Assembly (NCBI GenBank): GCA_013140465.1
Contig: JABFST010000051.1
Coordinates: 1 to 15,222 of the forward strand
Source of the DNA: Methylococcaceae bacterium
GTDB lineage: Bacteria; Pseudomonadota; Gammaproteobacteria; Methylococcales; Methylomonadaceae
Direction: 5' to 3'
DNA length: 15,222 nucleotides
Position 1 is the first letter of the stretch, and each line of letters opens with the position of its first letter. A program made the translations under genes and the position numbers. This document shows, piece after piece, positions 1-8,080 of the stretch. The notes beneath the pieces are model-generated. The model was not told the origin of the DNA and did not search any database. It saw only the letters and a list, made by a program, of their open reading frames with translations.

Positions 1-1
1 G

Positions 2-655
2 ACCAACACCTTAAAAAGCCGCCCTACAGGCAGGCCATTACGGCTGATTGTCGGTGTGGCGGATGCCTTGCCAAAACTAGTGGGGTACCGTTTGATAGAA
101 CCCGCCTTGCATTTGCCTGAACCCGTGCAAATCCATTGTTACGAAGACAAGGCCGAACGCCTGATGGCAGCTATTGCCCTACAAGGCATAGACCTTATTT
201 TGTCTGATGCGCCCTTAACGCCAACCAGCGATGCCAACGCGTTCAACCATTTGTTGGGCGAGTGTTCGGTAACGGTGTTTGCCACTGCGGCGTTGGCGGC
301 GGCGTATCGCCCCGATTTTCCGCGCTCGCTGAATGGTGCGCCGTTTTTGTTGCCGACCGCCAATACGGCGTTACGGCGGTCTTTAGACCAATGGTTTGAT
401 AGTGAGAATATCAACCCTACCATACAAGCCGAGATTGAGGACAGTGCCTTAGTAAAAACCTTTGGCAGCGGCGGGGCAGGGCTGTTTGTTGCCCCGACCA
501 CCGTGGCGGCTGAAATTGCCCAACAATATACAGTAGAAAGCATCGGCGAAATAACGGCGGTTAAAGAACGCTTTTATGCCATCGCCGCGCGCAGGAAATT
601 AAAACATCCGGCGGTGACGGCGATTTTGGAAAATGCGCGGGATAGGCTGTTTTAA
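2..655 (+). CDS. nhaR: NhaR-type LysR-family transcriptional regulator, 5'-truncated by the window edge
   Basis: The reading frame is open from base 2, so the start and the N-terminal helix-turn-helix lie outside the window. About 217 codons remain; E. coli NhaR has about 300 residues. What is visible is the effector-binding half of a LysR regulator. It resembles NhaR in the stretch VGVADALPK, in LILSDAPL, in the GECSVTVF region, and in the ending FVAPT…KHPAVTAI. NhaR proteins activate Na+/H+ antiporter genes in response to sodium. No antiporter gene is visible here, so that role rests on family resemblance. The GTG at base 56 is an internal valine codon and not a start, because similarity continues upstream of it. 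The gene ends about 65 bases before the tRNA promoter, and I see no clear terminator after it. Confidence 0.85.
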   Translation, partial: TNTLKSRPTGRPLRLIVGVADALPKLVGYRLIEPALHLPEPVQIHCYEDKAERLMAAIALQGIDLILSDAPLTPTSDANAFNHLLGECSVTVFATAALAAAYRPDFPRSLNGAPFLLPTANTALRRSLDQWFDSENINPTIQAEIEDSALVKTFGSGGAGLFVAPTTVAAEIAQQYTVESIGEITAVKERFYAIAARRKLKHPAVTAILENARDRLF

Positions 656-720
656 GTGCGCGGACAATCAGGGTTAGACTGGGGAAAAGACCCGTTGATG
701 CCGTAGTGCAGATAAATAGC

Positions 721-748
721 TTGCTAAAAATTAATTAGTCTTTATAAT
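721..748 (+). promoter_or_regulatory. Sigma70-like promoter of the initiator tRNA / rimP-nusA-infB operon
   Basis: A perfect -10 hexamer TATAAT lies at 743–748. A -35-like TTGCTA (4 of 6 matches to consensus) lies at 721–726, with a 16-base spacer. Transcription would start near 755, a few bases before the mature tRNA 5' end at 762, as expected for a tRNA operon promoter. Position and motif quality support it; no experimental evidence is available. Confidence 0.7.
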
Positions 749-761
749 ACCTTAAATCAAT

Positions 762-838
<77 letters not shown>

Positions 839-846
839 TATTTTAG

Positions 847-867
847 AACCCCTATTTGGGGTTTTTT
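847..867 (+). terminator. Intrinsic terminator just after the initiator tRNA
   Basis: The stem AACCCC (847–852) pairs with GGGGTT (858–863) around a five-base loop, followed by a T run to 867. It begins nine bases after the tRNA CCA end, so it probably defines the short tRNA transcript while letting some polymerase read through into rimP. Confidence 0.85.
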
Positions 868-915
868 ATTTTCTGGGTCTCGGTTTGTTGGGGCTTAAAA
901 TCAGATTGTTAATGG

Positions 916-939
916 AAGAGCCTTTGGCTCTTTTTTTTT
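916..939 (+). terminator. Second intrinsic terminator / attenuator before rimP
   Basis: The stem AAGAGCC (916–922) pairs with GGCTCTT (926–932) around a three-base loop. An uninterrupted run of nine T residues spans 931–939, of which the first two belong to the stem. It lies 23 bases before the rimP start. As the second terminator in series ahead of rimP-nusA-infB, it is a likely attenuation point. NusA, encoded just downstream, modulates termination efficiency at hairpins of this type. Confidence 0.85.
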
Positions 940-962
940 GTGCAAAAATAAGCGAGGAACAA

Positions 963-1424
963 ATGAAACAGGCGCCTGAGCATTTGGTTAATTTAATCGA
1001 GCCAATTGTTGAAGGTTTAGGTTATGAATGTGTCGGTATTGACTATAATCCACACCCTAAACATGGAACTTTAAGGATTTATATTGATAGTGAGCAGGGC
1101 ATATTAGTGGAAGATTGCTCCAAGGTCAGCCATCAGATCAGTGGGGTGTTGGATGTGGAAGATCCTATTCCCGGCTTTTATCAATTGGAAATTTCATCGC
1201 CAGGCGCAGACCGCCCCTTTTTTAAGGCCAGTCAGTTTGAGAAGTTTATAGGTGGCAAGGTCAGCTGCGTATTGTTTAAGGCCGTCAACGGGCGCAGAAA
1301 AATTACCGGACAAATTATAAAAGTAGAGGGCGAAAACATAACGCTCCAAGAAGACGGGCAGCTGTATGAAGTCGCATTTAGTGCGATGAGTAAAGCGCGT
1401 TTAGTACCTGATTACTCAATATAA
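963..1424 (+). CDS. rimP: Ribosome maturation factor RimP
   Basis: A 153-residue protein matching the RimP/YhbC family in length and sequence. It is needed for late maturation of the 30S ribosomal subunit in the cytoplasm. The family signatures are visible: an N-terminal domain with LRIYIDSE, the conserved [15 protein letters not shown] segment, and the ISSPGADRP motif. The C-terminal Sm-like half ends in KARLVP. I chose ATG 963 because GAGG at 954–957 sits five bases upstream and the protein aligns with the family from here. The longer frame opening at 885 would translate through the terminator at 916–939 and gives unusual leader residues. Thirteen bases separate it from nusA. Confidence 0.96.
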   Translation: MKQAPEHLVNLIEPIVEGLGYECVGIDYNPHPKHGTLRIYIDSEQGILVEDCSKVSHQISGVLDVEDPIPGFYQLEISSPGADRPFFKASQFEKFIGGKVSCVLFKAVNGRRKITGQIIKVEGENITLQEDGQLYEVAFSAMSKARLVPDYSI

Positions 1425-1437
1425 GAAGGAGGCCGCA

Positions 1438-2937
1438 GTGGCAAATAAAGAAATTTTGTTAGTAGTGGAGGTGTTTTCCAATGAACGGGAAATTGACAAG
1501 GAAATTGTTTTTCAGGCCATAGAATCCGCATTAGAGGCCGCAACACTTAAGCGCCACGCCAATCCCATCAAGGCGCGGGTGGCTATAGACAGAAAAACGG
1601 GCGATTACTTGACTTACCGCCAATGGGATGTGGTCGCGGCAGACCCTTTGCGCGACGGTGACGTGGAATTTCCAACGACGCAAGTGTTGTTGGAAGTCGC
1701 CCGCTTAGATAATCCCCTTGTACAATTGGGCGATGTCGTTGAAGAAGAAATCGAGTCTGTCGATTTTGGCCGGATTGCCGCACAAACCGCGAAACAAGTC
1801 ATTATCCATAAAGTGCGTGAAGCGGAACGCAAAAAAATTGTTGATGCTTACAAAAGCCGTGTCGGCGAATTGATTACGGGTATTGTTAAGCGTATTGAAA
1901 AAGGCAGCGTGTATTTAGACTTGGGCGGACATATTGAAGCCTTTATTGCCCGCGAAGACATGATCCCGCGTGAACCCGTGCGTGTTGGCGACCGTATCCG
2001 TGGTTATTTAAAAGATGTGCGTTTAGAGCCGCGCGGCCCGCAATTGTTTGTAAGCCGTACCGCGCCGGAATTATTGATCGCCTTGTTCCGATTGGAAGTG
2101 CCAGAAGTCGGCGAAGGCATGATTTCTGTGATAGGCGCGGCGCGTGATCCTGGTTCTAGGGCCAAATTGGCGGTTAAAAGCAACGACCCGCGCTTAGATC
2201 CAGTCGGCGCGTGCGTAGGCATGAGAGGTTCCAGGGTGCAGTCGGTCACTAATGAGTTGGCTGGCGAGCGTGTTGACATTATCCTTTGGAATCCCAGCGA
2301 AGCCCAGTTTGTCATCAATGCCATGTCACCTGCCGAAATCCAATCTATTGTCGTCGATGAAGACAAGCACAGCATGGATTTGGCGGTCAGCTCAGAAAAC
2401 CTGTCCCAAGCGATAGGCCGTGGCGGTCAAAATGTACGCTTGGCTAGCCTGTTGACAGGTTGGGAATTGAATGTGATTGACGCTTCCAAGGCGGAAAAAA
2501 ATGCCGAAGCCGAAGTCGATCAAGTCAAACAAATGTTTATTGACCAGTTGGATGTTGATGAAGACATCGCCTTAATATTGGCGGAAGAAGGTTTTAATAG
2601 CGTCGAAGAAATAGCCTATGTTCCGGTCAGCGAAATGCTGGAAATTGAAGGGTTTGATGAGGCCTTGGTCAACGAGCTGCGTAGCCGTGCTAAAGATGCC
2701 TTATTGATTAGCGCAATTGCCGCCGAAGAAATTATCGAAACGGCAAAACCAGCGCAAGATTTACTGGATATGGAAGGCATGGACACTGATTTGGCCTACG
2801 ATTTGGCAGGGCTAGGCATTATTACGATGGACGATTTGGCAGAACAATCGGTTGATGATTTGTTAAATATTAAGGGCATGAACGAAGAGCGGGCGGCACA
2901 GTTAATTATGAAGGCGCGTGAGCCTTGGTTTGCTTAA
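1438..2937 (+). CDS. nusA: Transcription termination/antitermination factor NusA
   Basis: A 499-residue protein of the long proteobacterial NusA type (E. coli about 495). NusA binds RNA polymerase and nascent RNA and modulates pausing, intrinsic termination and rRNA antitermination. Domains in order: an N-terminal polymerase-binding domain (about 1–130); an S1 domain (about 140–200, with [15 protein letters not shown]); two KH domains, with VGMRGSRV near 260 and the GRGGQNVRL loop near 327–335; and two acidic helix-hairpin-helix repeats (about 360–425 and 435–499), which in E. coli contact the alpha-subunit tail. The start is GTG, backed by a strong AAGGAGG (1426–1432) five bases upstream. 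It is co-transcribed with rimP and infB and may feed back on the terminators ahead of rimP. Confidence 0.98.
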   Translation: MANKEILLVVEVFSNEREIDKEIVFQAIESALEAATLKRHANPIKARVAIDRKTGDYLTYRQWDVVAADPLRDGDVEFPTTQVLLEVARLDNPLVQLGDVVEEEIESVDFGRIAAQTAKQVIIHKVREAERKKIVDAYKSRVGELITGIVKRIEKGSVYLDLGGHIEAFIAREDMIPREPVRVGDRIRGYLKDVRLEPRGPQLFVSRTAPELLIALFRLEVPEVGEGMISVIGAARDPGSRAKLAVKSNDPRLDPVGACVGMRGSRVQSVTNELAGERVDIILWNPSEAQFVINAMSPAEIQSIVVDEDKHSMDLAVSSENLSQAIGRGGQNVRLASLLTGWELNVIDASKAEKNAEAEVDQVKQMFIDQLDVDEDIALILAEEGFNSVEEIAYVPVSEMLEIEGFDEALVNELRSRAKDALLISAIAAEEIIETAKPAQDLLDMEGMDTDLAYDLAGLGIITMDDLAEQSVDDLLNIKGMNEERAAQLIMKAREPWFA

Positions 2938-2966
2938 GGCACAGCGAGTAGGTAAGGGGCATAGAG

Positions 2967-5651
2967 ATGAGCGATAAAACGGTACGGCAGTTGGCGGAGA
3001 TAGTTAAGATTCCGCTGGAACGGTTATTGGGGCAGTTAAAAGAAGCAGGTTTGTCTGCAACTAAGCCTGATGATGTCATTAACGAAGATGAAAAAATGCA
3101 GTTATTGGCGCATTTACGCAAACGGCATGGCAAGGCGGAGGGTGAACCCAGAAATGCGCCCCAGCGTGTGACTTTAGAACGCCGAAAAGTGACGGAAATC
3201 AAACAGGCCAGTGTGCCGGGCAGCTCAACCAAGTCCATTAGCGTTGAAGTGCGTAAGAAAAAAACGTATATCAAACGGCCTGAACTTAACGAAGCCGATG
3301 CAGGTGCGCATAAACAAGAAGCGCCCGCAGTGGCCTTGCCTGTCGAGCCGCCCGTGGTAGAACCAATAGTTGCCGAACAGCCAGTAGAACGGGTGCCTGA
3401 GCCAGTGGTTGCCGATGCAGTGCCTGTGGTGAATGTTGTTGCACCAGCGGCTGCTGTGGCAGAACCCCAAGCGCAAGCGTCAGAACCAGCGGCTGTGGTA
3501 GTGCCAGCGGGCGTGCCAGATATTGACTTGGATATTGATGATGAAATTGACTCGATTGTTAAGTTTGAAACCTTAAAAATTAAGGAAGAAAAGAAAATCA
3601 AACAAGACAAGTCAATTAAAACCAAAGAAGCCGAAGAAGTCAGAAAAAAACAACAAGAAAAGGAACATAGGCTGGAAGAGTCGATTAAGAAAAATGCCGA
3701 AAAAGTACGGCAACAAGCAGCGGTGAAACAAGACACCTTACACCGCAAAAAACAAGACGAAGGTGCTGGTGCTGGGGCGCGTAGTTCTGGCAAAGACGGC
3801 AAACGTGGCAAGAAAAAAGGCAAACAGCCGCCACAACGTCAGGCCGTGCAGTCAGACAGCAAGCATCAGTTTGAAATGCCAGTTGCGCCTATCGTTAAAG
3901 AAGTCACCATCCCTGAGATGATTTTGGTGTCGGACTTGGCGCAAAAAATGAGCGTGAAAGCCGCGATGGTCATCAAACAATTGATGAAGCTAGGCATTAT
4001 GGCCACCATCAACCAAAGCATAGACCAAGAAACAGCGGTCATTTTGGTCGAAGAAATGGGCCACAAAGCCATCATGCAAAGCGATGATGACCTTGAACAA
4101 GAAATGCTTGCCGAAGCGCAAACCGACGATGTCCGTGTCGAATTGCCGCGTGCGCCTATTGTCACCATCATGGGCCACGTTGACCACGGTAAAACCTCAT
4201 TGCTCGATTACATCCGCAAAACTCGCGTTGCCGCTGGCGAAGCGGGCGGTATTACCCAACATATCGGCGCTTATCAAGTCAAAACCGACCACGGTTCGGT
4301 CACATTCCTTGACACCCCGGGCCATGCCGCGTTTACCGCGATGCGGGCCCGAGGCGCTGATGTCACCGACGTGGTGATTGTGGTCGTGGCTGCCGATGAC
4401 GGGGTGATGCCGCAAACTAAAGAAGCGGTGGAACATGCGCGTGCCGCCAACGTGCCGATTATTGTTGCGATCAATAAAATCGATAAACCCGATGCCAATC
4501 CCGAAAAAGTCATGCAGGAATTGTCGGTGATTAACGTGTTGGCAGAAGAATGGGGCGGCGATGTGCAGTTCCTGAAAATCTCCGCCAAAACGGGTGAAGG
4601 TATCGATGATTTGATTGAAGCCTTGATTGTCCAAACCGAAATTTTGGAATTGAAAGCTCCTATCGAAGGCGCGGCCTCGGGCATCGTCATCGAATCGCGT
4701 TTGGATAAAGGCCGTGGTGCAGTCGCGACAGTACTGATCCAGCGCGGTACCCTCGAAAACGGGCAAATGGTCTTGTGTGGTCATGAATTCGGTCGCGTCC
4801 GCGCCATGTTTAATGAAAATGGCAAAACCATCAAAGAAGCCGGCCCTTGTGTGCCTGTGGAAATTTTAGGTTTGTCCGGCACGCCCAATGCGGGTGACGA
4901 GTTCTTGGTGGTGCAAAATGAACGCATCGCCAAAGACTTGGCAAAACACCGTGAAGACCGCAAAAAATTCACCAAACATGCGGCACAACGTGCGTCGAAA
5001 TTGGATGAAGTATTCTCGAAAATGGCGACAGGCGAATTGGCTAGCGTCAATTTGGTGCTGAAAACCGACGTGCAAGGCAGTTTGGAAGCCTTACGCGGTT
5101 CATTGGTGGCCTTGTCCAACGACGAAGTCGAAGTTAAAGTCGTGTTTGGCGGCGTAGGCGGCATCAACGAAGGCGATGCCAACTTGGCCTTGGCTTCGGG
5201 AGCTATCTTAATGGGCTTTAACGTCCGTGCCGATGCCACTGCCAGAAAACTGATCGAAGAAAAAGGCATCGACCTGCATTATTACAGCGTGATTTACGAT
5301 GCGATTGATGAAGTCAAAAAATCCATCAGCGGCATGTTGGCGCCAGTGATTAAAGAACAAATCGTGGGTCTTGCCGAAGTGCGCGATGTGTTCCGTTCGC
5401 CCAAATACGGCGCGATTGCAGGCTGTATGGTGGTTGATGGCTACGTTAAACGTAACTTGCCGATCCGGGTGTTGCGTAATAACGTGGTGATTTTTGAAGG
5501 CCAGTTGGAATCGTTGCGCCGCTTTAAAGATGATGCGTCTGAAGTCAAAATGGGCATGGAATGCGGTATCGGCGTTAAAAACTACAACGACGTCCAACCT
5601 GGCGACCAAATCGAAGTCTTTGAACGCATAGAAATCAAGCGGGAACTGTAA
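2967..5651 (+). CDS. infB: Translation initiation factor IF-2
   Basis: An 894-residue GTPase that places fMet-tRNA on the 30S subunit and promotes 50S joining. Layout: an IF2 N-terminal helical domain (about 1–55); a variable linker (about 115–290) that is Ala/Pro/Val-rich and then Lys/Glu/Gln-rich, probably extended and partly coiled coil; a second IF2N-type module near 310–365; the G domain; then domains II, III and the fMet-tRNA-binding C-terminal barrel. The GTPase motifs are intact: GHVDHGKT (403–410), DTPGH (449–453), NKID (503–506) and SAK (539–541). AAGGGG at 2954–2959 supports the start seven bases downstream. Shorter isoforms from internal starts are known in E. coli but were not identified here. 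It lies 29 bases after nusA and three bases before rbfA. Confidence 0.98.
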   Translation: MSDKTVRQLAEIVKIPLERLLGQLKEAGLSATKPDDVINEDEKMQLLAHLRKRHGKAEGEPRNAPQRVTLERRKVTEIKQASVPGSSTKSISVEVRKKKTYIKRPELNEADAGAHKQEAPAVALPVEPPVVEPIVAEQPVERVPEPVVADAVPVVNVVAPAAAVAEPQAQASEPAAVVVPAGVPDIDLDIDDEIDSIVKFETLKIKEEKKIKQDKSIKTKEAEEVRKKQQEKEHRLEESIKKNAEKVRQQAAVKQDTLHRKKQDEGAGAGARSSGKDGKRGKKKGKQPPQRQAVQSDSKHQFEMPVAPIVKEVTIPEMILVSDLAQKMSVKAAMVIKQLMKLGIMATINQSIDQETAVILVEEMGHKAIMQSDDDLEQEMLAEAQTDDVRVELPRAPIVTIMGHVDHGKTSLLDYIRKTRVAAGEAGGITQHIGAYQVKTDHGSVTFLDTPGHAAFTAMRARGADVTDVVIVVVAADDGVMPQTKEAVEHARAANVPIIVAINKIDKPDANPEKVMQELSVINVLAEEWGGDVQFLKISAKTGEGIDDLIEALIVQTEILELKAPIEGAASGIVIESRLDKGRGAVATVLIQRGTLENGQMVLCGHEFGRVRAMFNENGKTIKEAGPCVPVEILGLSGTPNAGDEFLVVQNERIAKDLAKHREDRKKFTKHAAQRASKLDEVFSKMATGELASVNLVLKTDVQGSLEALRGSLVALSNDEVEVKVVFGGVGGINEGDANLALASGAILMGFNVRADATARKLIEEKGIDLHYYSVIYDAIDEVKKSISGMLAPVIKEQIVGLAEVRDVFRSPKYGAIAGCMVVDGYVKRNLPIRVLRNNVVIFEGQLESLRRFKDDASEVKMGMECGIGVKNYNDVQPGDQIEVFERIEIKREL

Positions 5652-5654
5652 GTT

Positions 5655-6026
5655 ATGGCAAAAGAGTTTGGTCGTAATGCGCGGGTTTCATCACAAATGC
5701 AAAAAGAGCTGTCGCTGATTTTGCAACGCGACATCGATGATTCCAGGCTAGGTTTTATCACGATTAATGAAGTGATCGTGACCAAAGACCTAGCAGTGGC
5801 GAAAATTTATGTCACGGTGCTTAATGTTGACGAGCAAGGTAAAAAAGCCAATGTGAAACTGCTGAACGAACTGTCGCCGATGATCCGCCACGAACTCGCC
5901 AAACGTATGCGTTTGCGGCATATCTCCAGCCTACGGTTTTATTACGATGATTCGTTTGACACGGGTATGCGCGTGGCGGAATTGTTGAGTGATTTGCCTA
6001 GGGCGGCGCAGGGGGATGAATCCTAG
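5655..6026 (+). CDS. rbfA: 30S ribosome-binding factor RbfA
   Basis: A 123-residue single KH-like-domain protein; the family runs about 120–135 residues. RbfA binds immature 30S subunits near helix 1 of 16S rRNA, helps late maturation and is linked to cold adaptation. The family pattern is clear from residue 3: FGRNARVSSQMQKELSLIL, then DDSRLGFITINEV, then the C-terminal LRFYYDDSFDTGMRVAELL. It starts three bases after the infB stop, so it is probably translationally coupled; a GGGAA inside the infB end may serve as its ribosome site. Its usual partner truB does not follow directly: about 2 kb of unrelated genes intervene. Confidence 0.97.
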   Translation: MAKEFGRNARVSSQMQKELSLILQRDIDDSRLGFITINEVIVTKDLAVAKIYVTVLNVDEQGKKANVKLLNELSPMIRHELAKRMRLRHISSLRFYYDDSFDTGMRVAELLSDLPRAAQGDES

Positions 6027-6077
6027 ATTGGCTACATTGGGTTTGCTTTTTACAATAATATTGAATGGATATTAACA

Positions 6078-6107
6078 GCGGGAGCGGCTAAAGCGGCTCC
6101 TACTGCT
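6078..6107. repeat. REP-like palindromic element between rbfA and the DUF29 gene
   Basis: The core at 6081–6100 folds as GGAGC, a G·G mismatch, GC, a TAAA loop, GC and GCTCC, which gives seven pairs. Flanking AGC (6077–6079) and GCT (6105–6107) can extend it. Read on the minus strand it begins GTAGGAGCCGCTTTAGCCGC, which resembles short REP sequences dispersed in Pseudomonas and other gammaproteobacteria. It lacks a T run, so it is not a canonical terminator. It marks the left edge of the accessory stretch inserted between rbfA and truB. Confidence 0.6.
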
Positions 6108-6155
6108 ATTTAAGACTAGGCATAAGCTAACTGAAATCAATGCAAGGGTAAGAAA

Positions 6156-6584
6156 ATGTCAACTTACGACAGCGATTTTTATGGATGGGCAATCGAACAA
6201 GCCAGCTTATTAAAATTAGGACGTTATGGTGAGTTAGACGCGGTCAATTTGCTTGAAGAAATAGAAGGCATGGGTAAATCAGAAAAAAGGGCCTTAGAAA
6301 GCCGATTAACCGTGTTGTTGCAACATCTGCTCAAATGGCAATATCAACCCGTTAGGCGCGGTAAAAGTTGGGAGCTGACCATCCGGGAACAACGCCTACG
6401 GATAGAAAAAATCCTCAGGGAAAACCCCAGTTTAAAGCGACAACTAGACACTTGCTTGCTAGATGCCTACGAATTTGCCATCATCCAAGCTGTTCAAGAA
6501 ACGGGTTTGGAAGAATGCACGTTTCCAACTACCTGCCCTTGGCAATGGCAACAGGTTTTGGATAAGGATTTTTTGCCGTTGTGA
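6156..6584 (+). CDS. DUF29 domain-containing protein
   Basis: A 142-residue soluble protein of the DUF29 family, which has no established function and is often multicopy in cyanobacteria and some gammaproteobacteria. Family features are the opening YDSDFYGWAIEQASLLKLGR, the conserved LLEEIEGMGKSEKRALESRL segment, LLKWQYQP, and the closing CPWQWQQVLDKDFLP. Predicted structure is mainly helical, with no signal peptide or membrane segment. AAGGG at 6144–6148, seven bases upstream, supports the start. It is the first gene of the accessory insertion and lies 30 bases before the nuclease-like gene in the same direction. Whether the two act together is unknown. Confidence 0.85.
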   Translation: MSTYDSDFYGWAIEQASLLKLGRYGELDAVNLLEEIEGMGKSEKRALESRLTVLLQHLLKWQYQPVRRGKSWELTIREQRLRIEKILRENPSLKRQLDTCLLDAYEFAIIQAVQETGLEECTFPTTCPWQWQQVLDKDFLPL

Positions 6585-6614
6585 TTATCAAAATGAAGCG
6601 GATGAAAACAATTT

Positions 6615-7409
6615 ATGGAAAAGCAAAAAGCCATTGAAATTCTGGAAAAACAACGCGCTGAAATTAACGGCTTAAAGAATATTAGCGACAGTTCATCTTC
6701 CCCAGCATTTACAAAATGGCATCGTGATACAAAAATAGCAGTTGAAAAATTTTTTGGCAAAGAAAAGGGACATATAAATGATTTTTTAGATATTAATTAC
6801 AATTTATTTTGTTTCTATTCAGATACGCCAGAATCAGAGTTTGTTAAAGCATACAACGATGGTTTAGATAAGGCTAACGCTATATTAAATTCGTTCATTC
6901 ATGAAATAAATAATTATTGCGGTGATGAGATTGCAAAATCATTTACATCTACTCTCTCTCCAGTCAGCAATGTTGAATTGTTATGTAACCGTTTTCATTC
7001 TGTTGTACGGCAATTGCGTCATAGGCACTCTGATAGAACCACTATCGATATAAATGATGAATATGATGTCCAAGATTTATTTCACTCCTTATTAACGTTA
7101 TTTTTTGATGATATTAGAGATGAAGAATGGACACCCAGCTATGCAGGTGCTTGTGCTAGAGTCGATTTTTTACTCAAACAAGAACAAATCATTATCGAAC
7201 TAAAAAAGACGCGCAAAGGTTTGACAGGAAAAGTAGTCGGCGAAGAGTTAATGATTGATACCCAGCGGTATAAATCACACCCTGATTGTAAACACCTCAT
7301 TTGTTTTGTTTATGATCCTGATGGACTGCTTAAAAACCCGAGAGGGTTGGAAAACGATTTAACAAAAATAGTTGATGATTTAAATGTAAAGGTTATTATC
7401 CGACCTTAA
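6615..7409 (+). CDS. Putative PD-(D/E)xK superfamily nuclease, solitary restriction-like protein
   Basis: A 264-residue protein that I recognise only at superfamily level. Residues 1–60 hold a charged helical start (AIEILEKQRAEINGLK) and a KWHRDTKIAVEKFFG segment, a type of N-terminal region I recall from predicted defence or nucleotide-binding proteins. The C-terminal half has a plausible PD-(D/E)xK core: D184 in RVDFLL, then E195 and K197 in IIIELKK, followed by a helix with DTQRYKSHPDC and a strand ICFVYDP. This resembles DpnII/MboI-like restriction folds. The gene is strikingly AT-rich: 14 of 60 bases are G/C in 6781–6840, against 31 of 60 in 4801–4860 within infB. That suggests acquisition by transfer. 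No methyltransferase is nearby. The ribosome site is weak, and a stop codon lies in frame 12 bases before the ATG. Confidence 0.6.
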   Translation: MEKQKAIEILEKQRAEINGLKNISDSSSSPAFTKWHRDTKIAVEKFFGKEKGHINDFLDINYNLFCFYSDTPESEFVKAYNDGLDKANAILNSFIHEINNYCGDEIAKSFTSTLSPVSNVELLCNRFHSVVRQLRHRHSDRTTIDINDEYDVQDLFHSLLTLFFDDIRDEEWTPSYAGACARVDFLLKQEQIIIELKKTRKGLTGKVVGEELMIDTQRYKSHPDCKHLICFVYDPDGLLKNPRGLENDLTKIVDDLNVKVIIRP

Positions 7410-7466
7410 TTCCATGAAAAAACTCTACCCCAACTACCGTTACCCGATTTAAAACAATACTAACTT

Positions 7467-7691
7467 ATGCACGCCATCGAATTAGAAGCCACCCTCACCG
7501 AATCGCACGAAATCCACTTGCAACTACCTGATACTATCCATGCGTCACGCGTTAAAGTGATAGTCATGTATGACAATGATGCCCAGACTAATGACATTGA
7601 TGTCATGAAGTATAGCGGCACTCTTGCCTGGCAAGAAGATGGTTTGGATTATCAGCAAGCCATCCGGTCTGAGTGGAATGATGCACAATGA
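7467..7691 (+). CDS. VapB-like antitoxin of a type II toxin-antitoxin pair
   Basis: A 74-residue protein. The N-terminal part (MHAIELEATL, then IHLQLPDT and RVKVIVMY) looks like the small beta-rich DNA-binding end of antitoxins that precede PIN toxins. The acidic C-terminal tail (WQEDGLDYQQAI) would be the toxin-binding part. The assignment rests mostly on size and on the downstream PIN-domain gene, whose ATG overlaps this stop codon by four bases (ATGA, 7688–7691). No convincing Shine-Dalgarno lies before the ATG. A 12-codon open stretch ends 14 bases upstream. Antitoxins of this kind usually repress their own promoter together with the toxin; no operator is apparent by eye. Confidence 0.7.
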   Translation: MHAIELEATLTESHEIHLQLPDTIHASRVKVIVMYDNDAQTNDIDVMKYSGTLAWQEDGLDYQQAIRSEWNDAQ

Positions 7692-8050
7692 AGTATGTGC
7701 TGGACACAAACATAGTCATTTATTTGCAAAAAGGTGTGTTAGTAGAACCGTTACCTATTGCAGAGTATGGTATTTCTATCATTACCGAAATGGAATTACG
7801 TTCTTATCCGGCGTTGACAATTCAACAAAGGCATTGGCTCATGTCATTTATTAATGATATTCATGTTTTTGAATTAAATAATGCCATCAAAGAAAAAACC
7901 ATTGAATTACGTCAACATTATCGCTTGAAATTGCCTGATGCCATTGTTTGTGCAACCGCTATGGTCAGCCAAGCTGTTTTATTAAGCAATGATAAAGGCT
8001 TGCAGCACATTGAGGGTTTGCACTGCCAATTGTTGGCTGTAGCCCTTTAG
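7688..8050 (+). CDS. VapC-like PIN-domain ribonuclease toxin
   Basis: A 120-residue single PIN domain, typical of VapC toxins, which cleave specific RNAs such as tRNAs when released from their antitoxin. The expected acidic metal-binding residues are all present: D6 in YVLDTN, E36 in ITEMEL, D84 in KLPDAIVCATA and D102 in LLSNDKGL. The domain therefore looks catalytically intact. Its start overlaps the antitoxin stop (ATGA), giving translational coupling. It ends 30 bases before truB. It belongs to the accessory block that interrupts the usual rbfA–truB junction. The RNA target cannot be told from sequence. Confidence 0.88.
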   Translation: MKYVLDTNIVIYLQKGVLVEPLPIAEYGISIITEMELRSYPALTIQQRHWLMSFINDIHVFELNNAIKEKTIELRQHYRLKLPDAIVCATAMVSQAVLLSNDKGLQHIEGLHCQLLAVAL

Positions 8051-8080
8051 TGTGGCCTAGTAGCCCCTTGTTTTCCACTT

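Noticed and set aside
139..543. Minus-strand frame opposite the LysR gene
   Set aside because: It is a shadow of the conserved effector domain and has no independent support.
885..962. N-terminal extension of rimP starting at 885
   Set aside because: It would be translated through a full intrinsic terminator (916–939), has no ribosome site and does not match the RimP family. ATG 963 with GAGG is better.
2906..3823. Long open frame of 305 codons on the minus strand
   Set aside because: It is antisense to infB. Its Ser/Ala/Thr/Gly-rich content mirrors the low-complexity IF2 linker, and it resembles no known family.
4197..4784. Minus-strand open frame of 195 codons opposite the IF2 GTPase domain
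   Set aside because: It is His/Phe-rich shadow sequence of a conserved gene, with no ribosome site or recognisable domain.
6463..6675. Overlapping small frames across the DUF29 3' end
   Set aside because: They are out of frame with a well-supported DUF29 gene and lack their own ribosome sites.
6027..8041. Possible target-site duplication flanking the accessory block (TTGGCT near 6028 and 8033)
   Set aside because: Only six bases match, and the second copy lies inside the toxin coding end. This is expected by chance.
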